Positions 56,319-64,000 of a stretch of DNA of 64,000 nt are shown piece by piece (the stretch's first letter is position 1; each line of letters starts with the position of its first letter). Made by a program: the position numbers and the translations under genes. The notes below the pieces were generated by a model. It was given only the letters and a program-made list of their open reading frames with translations. It was not told where the DNA came from and did not search any database. Source of the stretch: Brassica napus (Eukaryota > Streptophyta > Magnoliopsida > Brassicales > Brassicaceae); NCBI RefSeq assembly GCF_020379485.1, contig NC_063448.1, positions 17,073,726 through 17,137,725 on the forward strand, read 5' to 3'.

Positions 56319-57956
56319 GGGATTTGAATCCAACGAATTAAATAGTATAGATATTGTACTTAATGGATTATATTGTTTCCTAAGTTATTCTGAACTACCA
56401 TGGAAGTTACTATATTTTGTTAATTTGTTTAAGATCACTGACTTCAATTTTGTTGGTAACGATTTGTTTTTTTTTTAAGAAGTTAAGGGGGGTGTATTGG
56501 ACTAAGAGTTTTAGGAGATTTAAGTTTTTTTCTTCTAAAATCTACTGTTATTCAACTAATGATTCTTTAATTTTTTCCAAATCATGTGTTATTGAATATG
56601 GAGTTTGTGTGAAATCATTAAAAACCACTTGAAATCTATTGTTATTCAATTATCAATTTATAAAAACTTTATCAAATCTAGTGTTATTCAAAACCAAACA
56701 GTATTTTGTAAGAGAACTTTGTAGAAGGATTTTAGAATACTTTGCTTTCATTTTTAGTTGAAAATAGTTTATACCAAATACACACTCCCATAGGTGTTAT
56801 TTGGAGAAATTTTCAAAATTATAAAAGAAAAAACATTATAGAAAACACGTGCAGAAGAATAACAGTTTACTTCATTCTTCAGTCTTATCCCCATTCCCCT
56901 CTCAATCAATCCTTAAAACAACTTCGCGCAAAAAGCAATTTTGTTTCGAGTTTTGATTACATCTTCCCCTTTCTTGTTCTGGGTTCTCGTCTCTTCAATG
57001 AGGAAATGAAAGTGAGAAGATAGAAACAAGGTGTCAAAGAGGGATGATTTCACTGATTTTCTTGAGATTCCAATGATTAGTTGATACATAGTACATATTT
57101 TATGTGTCTGTTCTAATTCTGAAAATTGTTTATGTTGATGAATCATAGTAGAATTTGCATAACCACTAATCAACAATGCCATTAAAACTCTTGAGATCAC
57201 ACGTAAGTTCATGAGAAAACAAGTGAGAATCTTGGTAAAGCTTGACAAGCTCATTGTTAACACTTAACAGTCAGTTCTATGTCAAAGTTACGATGGAAGA
57301 GTCGAAACTCGAGACTATCCGTGATTTCTCTCGTTTCCCGATTTAATTCACCAAGTACTCTGAAATTTTAGAAAAAGATCATGCCAAATCCCCAATATTT
57401 TGGCATTTTTATTTTTAAAGCCCACCAAAATCATCTAAACATCTTCAAAACCCACTTAAAATCCCACCAAACCTAAACATCCCAAAACCTACTAAAACAC
57501 TTTGTTCAATACACCCCCTTAAGTCTCTTACTCGATTCCTTCAATTAATAAATAGTAAATTGTATTTTCATTTGGTTACACAATCTATACTATTATGTCT
57601 AATAGCTGACTGCAAAAATCTATCATTATTGTAAAACTCTCTACAAAGAATATTGATGTTTTGTGTGTTTCAGAATAAACCATTCGTGTATAAAATGAAT
57701 AATATTATGGTTACCATTAGTTTATGAACGATGAGTGAAAGAAAGCCATAGGTTCAACTATTTTTTAAAGTTAATAACAAAAAAATCAAAAAACAAAGAG
57801 AGTAAAAAACGTGGATTTTATCCATACAGTTTTAATTAAAAATTAATGATTAAATAAGGAAATGGTAAATAACTTGAAAAATGAAGGCATAATCCTAATA
57901 GTGTAGATATATATATATATATATTAATTTTATAAAATTTATGACTAAAAATACAT
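56319..57956. other. AT-rich intergenic sequence between REM units
   Basis: No gene is supported. Short ORFs here have no domains. A repeat-like stretch near 56540-56720 (TCTACTGTTATTCAA, TCAAATCTAGTGTTATTCA) and another at 57420-57530 suggest an old transposon. A TA microsatellite lies at about 57908-57925. Confidence 0.4.
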
Positions 57957-58188
57957 GCAAGATCTGGTATACTTGGATCTATTTGGCTTGAGCATGTCCT
58001 TTTGGAACTGGAGATTAAATGAAAGCCAAAGTGTTTGCCATTTTACACACACACTAGAGATATGATAAATAAGTAGACATCTAGCTAGCCAGAAGCAACA
58101 AGAGAATAATATGCAGTCAACAAGCTGCTGCAACTTAAAGAAGGAAAATATTGTACCACAGGAATCTTCTTCTCTGGAAACAAAAGTC

Positions 58189-59828
58189 TCAAGTTGTGGT
58201 GCAGAACTTAAGCACAGGAATTGATTCTTCATCCTCCCTAAAGAGTTCCAACTGAAAGGACTCTCCTACCTTTACACCATGAGCGTCACAGAACTCTCTC
58301 CATCCTTTTCCAATTCGCATTGTTCCACTTGATTTGTTCTTCAAAAGATCCACCACCTGTTTCTTCACTCCATCTTTACCTAACAGCATTATCTTTCTTG
58401 GCTTGTTGATGCCGTTCATCCGCGTGAAAGCCAACGGAAGGTACTGCGCAAAGATTTGATTTTAGACACACACAAAAACAAGAGAAACAATAAACAAACC
58501 TTGAGACAGAGTTGTATATGAACTTACCAGTACAGAGGTTTTAAGAGCGCTCTGTGTAAGAGTTAACCTCACAAATCGGTGTTTACTATATGGAGATGAA
58601 CATATGCATCTCAAGCTATTCTTCTCTTTCTCCATTACGATGCATTGCCGTGAGCTGTCCTCGTCTTCAATACTCTCCTTATCACTTTCTTGGGATTCTT
58701 CTTTACTATCATCTTCACAGCTAGTATCTGAGGAGACTGAGTTTACATCATCTCTATCTTCTGAACACTCTAATGGTGTTTTCCCACGGTTAGAACTGCA
58801 CAACAAGAGAACAGGCGTGTCCCCAGTTCCAACCAGTTTAAGCATAAAGGAATCTTCAGCTTTGATCCCGTTTGCTTGGCAGAAAGTTTTCCAGCCTGGT
58901 CCGAGATAAGTATGGTTGTGTGGTTCGCAGTGTCTCAAACCTAAAATCCAGCTTCCTCCCCATTCATTCTTTAAAGTTATCTCACTGAGTCCTTTTTCCA
59001 GGCCATTTGTAGTCACAAACTGCCTCTGAAGATACTGTAAAACGATACGTCATATACACGAGTCAAAACACCCCATGCATATATGCCTAGTTTCCTAGTG
59101 TTTGCGGGAATATGAATGCAAATTTCAGTTAAAAAACACACCATGCAGATTAATATACAAAAATAGCATTTCAAGTTCCAGAATGTGTGAAACTATAGAA
59201 AGAGTTATTGCATTTACCAGTTTATCCGTTGTTAGGCTATTAGAAGAGACAGATCCCATAAAGTAAGAGTGGTGTAATGAAGATTCTGGAGCTAGTTTTG
59301 ACTCATGTTCTGCCCGGGACAAACGGATGACCGGTGGTGCTGATTTTCGGACCAGTTTGAATGTATACTGATGCCCTTTTTTCATCCCATTCTCAGCGCA
59401 GAATCTTCTCCAGCCAGGTCTGACAAAAGTCTGCATGCCTACTTTGTTGTATGTCATATTCAAATTCCATGATCTTCCTTCCTCGTTAAGAAGAACAATA
59501 ATTTGTTTACCGCTCATGTTGTTCAGACCGTTTGACCTAGCAAAACCCGTTGGTATATACTGCAATGCAATCACACAATGAGATTAAAGCAGCTCAGAGG
59601 TTAACTAAGAGATATGTTGCATGAACTGTAGGAGTCTAATCTAACCAGTCGATCAGAACTTAGACTAGAGGGTGAGACATGTGCCACAAATTGAGAATGG
59701 TCTGATGAAGAATCTTCTTTCGTTCTTGGATTCTTCTTGACTCTTTTTCTCCTCTCTCCTGAACTGTTTCCTGTACAATTAAAAAAAAAATCTCAAGTTT
59801 GCATCTTTTTCTACAGAATTTGAGTATA

Positions 59829-59859
<31 letters not shown>

Positions 59860-60455
59860 TTTGAATCTGAAACCATGTAATATTTGTTTCGTCCCAGCGG
59901 TCCTCTAACACAATGGCTAGGAATCTTTTTCAGTTGAGCTAACGACCGTATTTGTTTTAGTACATTTCATAGCACAAAAGTGTACCAGTATTGTTGGTCT
60001 GATCTTGACTATCATCACTGATGTTGTGAGATGATGCTGAAGTATATTGAATGTCACAGCAACTTGGTCCGAAAGCTGTGACATGAAACACCATCTCTCC
60101 TTCATGTCTGAAAATGGTAATGTCACCTATCCGGAGATCATGCCCTACTGCAAAATCTTCCCAACCATCTGTGAGTCTCACGCCGTCTACCTTCACTAAC
60201 CAAGTTTTAGTGGACGCATCTGTTGTCAGTTTCGCAGTCTTGATGTGGTCGTTACTTAATCCTTGGACGTGCTTCAAGAAGAAAGCTACAGGAATGTTCT
60301 GCACCAACATGCAACAAAAGTTAAGCAAATGAAACACTTTTCTTGGAGAGCAAGAAAACAGTTAAGAAGAGTACGAGGTGAGTGTGGAAGCCAGGAAGGA
60401 GAGGTTGGAAGAAATGTGGATTGTTCGGAGAGTGAAGAGATTGATCATAAGCCAT
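58189..60455 (-). CDS. REM-type B3 transcription factor, copy C (four B3 domains)
   Basis: Six exons, 60375-60455, 59986-60298, 59646-59770, 59218-59559, 58528-59034 and 58189-58443, join in frame to 540 residues. Architecture equals copies A and B: B3-1 (DGWEDFAVGHDLRIGDI), basic exon 3 (GERRKRVKKNPR), B3-2 (RPGWRRFCAENGMKKG), B3-3 (LGPGWKTFCQANGIKAEDSF), acidic linker, B3-4 (GKGWREFCDAHGVKVGESF). Exon 2 is closer to copy A than to B, while exons 5 and 6 are closer to B, which hints at recombination or gene conversion. The intron between exons 2 and 3 has an extra insertion of about 135 bp with a (TA)n tract (59825-59958). No disabling mutation was seen. Confidence 0.92.
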
Positions 60456-61630
60456 TCTTGAACACTTCATGACAAGAACTCTCAAGAAATCACTAATGTT
60501 TATATTCTGAGCAGAGAGAATAATATTACGAATCTTTTGGTGGACTCAAGTTTCATAAAGGTGATAACTTTATGACACTTGTCTTCTTTTTGGTCTTGAA
60601 TCTCTCGAGATGTGCATAGATGGTGAATAATTTTGAGTTACAGTTACTTTTTCCAGAAACTTTATCGACTTCTCCAAAAACCATGTCTATGGCCAATAGA
60701 GTGATCTTCCTCTGCTTTTTAGAGCCGTTGATCTTCGTAAAGAATCTTAGACAAAGACAGATATCAAAGTGACAACACACACACAAAGACGCAGCTATGT
60801 CTTATTTAGGGGATTGCAAGTTTCGAGCTTTTGAAGAACTAGTTGAAAAAAGAGTTATTGTCACGAATGGGTTGTGCCTTGGAGATGAAGCTACCCCATC
60901 TTATACATTGCTGACGTATTTTCCCACTTTTTTTTAATGCCCTAACAACAATAAAGTGCTTACCATTTCCATGAAAAATCTAGTTTTCACAATCTTTTAG
61001 TTAGTAATTAAAGTCCATGTTCATCATCCCCATTCATTGATTAGTAGAACTACCTCAATAAATCCTTTCAAGACCATTGGATCTCAAAAACCTCTTTAAA
61101 ACATACTGTCTACTGCAAACTTATTTAATCCAAGTTATATTAATTTCAGTCGGCTGTTCATTAGTTGAATTTTGATAATAATTATGCCTTCATTACATCA
61201 AACTTGCATTAGTGTTTGTTTATCTTGCGATATTATAACCGTTGATAGCCTCTGCTATTTAAATTTTAAACCTTAACTCAATCATAGGTCTGAACAGGTT
61301 AGCTTTCCTATGTCTGTAGATCATATATACAAGTAGCTTTCTAATTCCATGTAACATTCAGTCTTAAATGGTAATGCAACTTTTATAATCCCACCTAACG
61401 TCTGTGACATGCAGAGGTGGGTCCCCTTATGCACATGCGAGTTATTTATTTCTTATCCTTAATCGGCAGCTCTGTTGGTTTTACTGTCAGTTTCTTACGC
61501 TACAACTTCTTTCCTCTCTATATGCTATGTTCCTTGTAAGAAGACGACGAGGGTTTCTCTATCTAATATATTTATCTCTTCAAAGGTAGACAATTAAGTG
61601 GCTTCACTTCTTGTTTCTAGCCAAAAATTT
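60456..61630. other. REM-C upstream region and duplicated flank
   Basis: Homologous to the upstream units of the other REM copies (promoter-like block to about 60960), followed by a relic B3 exon (61035-61105) and DNA related to 50400-50760. The rest leads to the NHL gene. A TATA-like ATATATTTA lies near 61566. Confidence 0.5.
61035..61105 (-). pseudogene. Relic of a REM B3 exon
   Basis: On the minus strand a GACAG acceptor-like site is followed by a B3-exon start encoding YVLKRFLRSNGLER and then a stop. It is the counterpart of the relic at 50315-50396. Together they show that an older REM unit was duplicated along with its decayed exon. Confidence 0.6.
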
Positions 61631-62178
61631 ATGGCCAAAGAAATGGCAGTTTGTTTCGTGCTCGGACTGATTCTCACAGCTGTACTCATCGTGGTCTTCT
61701 TCAGCCCTGCGGAGTTACCTCACGTCACGTCACTCTCGCCTCCCTCAACGTGAGCAGGCTTAACTTCACCTCATACCATATCTCAGGCTACGTGGATATG
61801 CAATTTCAAGTTTTAAACGCTAACTTGCTGACTGATTTCTCCTACGACGACGTTTACTGCTCAATGTACCACGGAAAACGCCGTCTGGCCACAACCGTGT
61901 TCCCGGCCTTCTTTCAAAGAGCAAGCGAGACGAAGCCAATCAACTTCACTGTCTATCTCGCACCTGTAACTACAGCCACAGAACTCCGCAAAGAGTTGGC
62001 CCCTTACTCTTTTGAAGAGTTCGATGTGAAGCTGGATACGTTCATAAAATGGAGATTTGGGTCGTCCTCTTCCAAGTCCGTTAGGGTTTCATGTAATGAG
62101 GTGCCAGTGGGTCTCGTGCTTACCGCTCCTGGTCATGGCATGATGATTGGTCCAGCGAGGATGTGCAAGGTGTTTTAG
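61631..62178 (+). pseudogene. NHL (NDR1/HIN1-like) LEA_2 protein, apparent frameshift
   Basis: The ATG at 61631 opens a frame encoding a short basic start and a membrane anchor (CFVLGLILTAVLIVVFF, residues about 8-24), as in NHL proteins, but this frame stops at 61751-61753. The rest of the protein lies in another frame, open from before 61651 to the stop at 62176-62178. It includes LASLNVSRLNFT, a LEA_2-type VDMQFQVLNANLLTDFSYDD, RRLATTVFPAFFQ, FDVKLDTFIKWRF and a C-terminal SVRVSCNEVPV. The shift lies in or near CTCACGTCACGTCACTCTCG at about 61710-61730. Family role: membrane-anchored proteins linked to defence and stress. It may be a true pseudogene, a sequencing error, or a gene using the downstream frame with a different N terminus. 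Confidence 0.7.
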
Positions 62179-62895
62179 TTTTCAGTAACCTTTGGCTACT
62201 AGAGCATGTAAAGACTTTGGGAGATCTAATGAAATGTTTTTAAAGTATTTCCACTCTAAAATAACGATCACATATACACATACTCTCGATGATTTTTATA
62301 TGTTTTGTAAGTATATTAATGTGAAAGTTTGCATGAGATTATCAAGATGATGGCAAGAATGTGAGCTACAATCACCGAACCATCTGTCCCTTGTCATTCT
62401 TCTTGACATAGCAGTCTAACACTTTTTTTTTTTTTTTTTTGGCTCTTGTCAATGGCAATCATCCACACCATGAAGCTGTTACACAGATCAACAAGTTAGT
62501 TTTTTCTCAATGGGCTAATGATTAGATAACAAAACCAAAATAGAGAAATTGGTGGTTAAATTGTAAATTCCTTTTCATTGTACATTGTGTGAGCGTTAAG
62601 GAGGGTTTGGCTTTGCTAACTCAGGTTTTCAACAACTGAGATGCCTACCTCTTCTGTCTCCAGCATTATTCTTCTACTATTCCTGGCTATGTTTCTTGAG
62701 TGGCCATCATTGACATTGATAAAAGTAATTGCTTTTTTTTTTGGTTGTTTGGAGGTGAAAAATGAAGTTGGATGGAAGAAAGACTTGACAACAGACAAAC
62801 AAATAGTATATAAATTGCAATGGTCTTCTTGTTCGTTTACATCCCTATTCATCTACTCAAGAAACATTATTCTACAGGGCAAAATTGGGCTCTTA
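62179..62895. other. 3' flanks of NHL and MED10 genes
   Basis: AT-rich, with a long T run near 62421-62440 and no supported gene. The ORFs at 62616-62901 overlap on opposite strands and have no domain. This is probably the 3' UTR region of both genes. Confidence 0.5.
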
Positions 62896-63805
62896 TTATA
62901 GCTCGCTCTTGACCTTGGCATCCCCATTTGTTAACACACTTTGCAGCCGTTTGGCTTCCTGAATTTGATGAAAATCAACTGTCACCTTAACTCTTTACTG
63001 GGTGGTAGTATATACACCAACATGTATAAGATCATCACAACAGATAGAAAGGAAGCGAATGTTAACAACTACTTACAGCAGCAGCAGAAGTAGCACGGAT
63101 TTCTCTATACTTGTCAACTTCATCAGGAAATGTCTCCTCAAGCTCCTCCAGAATATGTTTTCCCAATTCCTATAGATGATTTAACACAAATATTACGACT
63201 TAAAACCATAACCATATCAGGAACCATTAGAAAGGTTAATAAGATTAAAAAGGGTTAACCTTGAAAGCATCAGTCTTTCCCTTTGTGACTTGATTTCTGG
63301 AAATGCAGCTATTAAGAACATCCCTTGTAAACTCATCGGGGTTCTTCCCATCATCAATCAAGCTAGAAACCAAAAAATGCAAAACATAAGAAACCAAGCA
63401 ATGGTAGGGGAGAAAAGGACATGCTGTCTCTCACCTAAGAACCTCCACTGGGATTTGAATGTTGCATTTCTCGGACAAATTAGACATGCTATTCAGCTCC
63501 GACACAAGAGAGTTGCTGCAAATACACAACACATATTCGTCAGAACAATATCCAACTCAAATCTTTGGTAATGTCAAGAAAGAAGAGGAGGAGATACAGA
63601 CAGGCGGGGGAGGAGATGAAGCTGAGAAGAAGAGAGTGAAAGGTGTAACTGATGAAGGACGACCAAACTCTTGTCAATAGAGTTGATGATTGTCAATAGA
63701 GTTGATGACTTGGTCCAGGCTCTCCTTTGAATCATCCTCAGACACAGTTGCAGTACCATTGCTCCCACCAATCTCTGCTGCGCTTGTGTTCTGTGCTGGA
63801 TCCAT
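62896..63805 (-). pseudogene. MED10: Mediator subunit MED10, frame broken by 19-bp duplication
   Basis: Five exons are seen, 63602-63805, 63435-63515, 63260-63362, 63077-63169 and 62896-62958. Exons 2-5 join in frame and encode the well-conserved MED10 core: LSEKCNIQIPVEVL, LIDDGKNPDEFTRDVLNSC, NQVTKGKTDAF, ILEELEETFPDEVDKYREIRA, then a short tail ending KVKSEL. Exon 1 starts MDPAQNTS with an acidic N terminus and reaches LDQVINSID. There an exact 19-bp tandem duplication (63671-63689 and 63690-63708) shifts the frame and causes a stop a few codons later. The downstream KSLVVLHQLHLSL continues in the other frame. Known role: Mediator middle-module subunit in RNA polymerase II transcription; synteny points to At1g26665. 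Without the duplication the phases fit perfectly (525 nt). Confidence 0.85.
63671..63708. repeat. 19-bp exact tandem duplication in MED10 exon 1
   Basis: TTGTCAATAGAGTTGATGA occurs twice head to tail. The length is not a multiple of three. Confidence 0.98.
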
Positions 63806-64000
63806 CACAGCTCTCTCTCTCTCTCTCTCTCTGAGACTGAGACACACATCCATCCAAGTTATCATCAAATCAATTCATTATGAAATTCAAAAACATAAAA
63901 CTAGTACCAATCTTCATCTCTGATCTGAATGATGCCGAAGATCAAACGAAATTCGTAGGAAAGGCTCAAATCTTTAAACGAAAATCAAGAAAAGACTGAA
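63806..64000 (-). promoter_or_regulatory. MED10 leader and upstream region (cut by window end)
   Basis: A (CT)n run at about 63811-63832 lies just upstream of the start codon on the gene's template, giving a GA-rich leader, as is common in plant 5' UTRs. A leader intron is possible but cannot be judged at the window edge. Confidence 0.4.

Overview
The window is nuclear DNA from a Brassicaceae crop or relative (Brassica or Raphanus type). It is AT-rich, its genes are split by short GT-AG introns, and its transposons are typical of the family (Emigrant and Stowaway MITEs, Helitrons, MULEs, hAT derivatives, L1-type LINEs, a tRNA-derived SINE). From memory of Arabidopsis, the genic content matches chromosome 1 around At1g26665 to At1g26700 in conserved order: MED10, a REM-type B3 gene, a p24 gene and MLO14. 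The v-SNARE gene I recall between MED10 and the REM gene in Arabidopsis is not seen, and an NHL/LEA_2 gene lies there instead. Genome assignment is inference from composition and synteny, because no search could be run.

Layout. 1-6184 is transposon-rich DNA: an Emigrant MITE, a small hairpin element, a Helitron, a GC-rich retroposon-like block and one possible small ORF. 6185-10769 looks like a Helitron that captured part of a PP2A catalytic-subunit gene. A hairpin and a SINE follow. 13132-26909 is an MLO14-type gene on the minus strand. I could join 15 coding exons into one uninterrupted frame of 564 codons, even though intron 9 holds a 4.2-kb MULE full of short palindromes and intron 5 holds a 5-kb Helitron-like block with a LINE and two nested Emigrants. 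27.7-31.7 kb is a block of degenerate tandem repeats bounded by direct repeats. 32920-38216 is a nearly full-length but mutated LINE. 39858-40741 is an intact p24 gene.

41015-61105 is a tandem REM cluster on the minus strand. Three intact paralogues share an identical six-exon structure and each encodes four B3 domains; B3 relics and duplicated flanks lie between and beyond them. Insertions in the cluster have clear target-site duplications (hAT, Helitron, MULE, Stowaway), and in several cases a paralogous unit shows the empty site. 61631-62178 is an NHL/LEA_2 gene with an apparent frameshift. 62896-63805 is a MED10 gene whose first exon carries a 19-bp tandem duplication that breaks the frame.

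The genes do not form one pathway. MLO14 is a plasma-membrane protein with seven membrane spans, p24 is a cargo receptor of the early secretory pathway, the REM proteins are nuclear DNA-binding factors, and MED10 is a Mediator subunit. What stands out is genome dynamics: a REM locus growing by tandem duplication, and an MLO gene that kept its reading frame while its introns filled with nested and palindromic transposons. I saw no CRISPR array, rRNA gene or functional tRNA gene.
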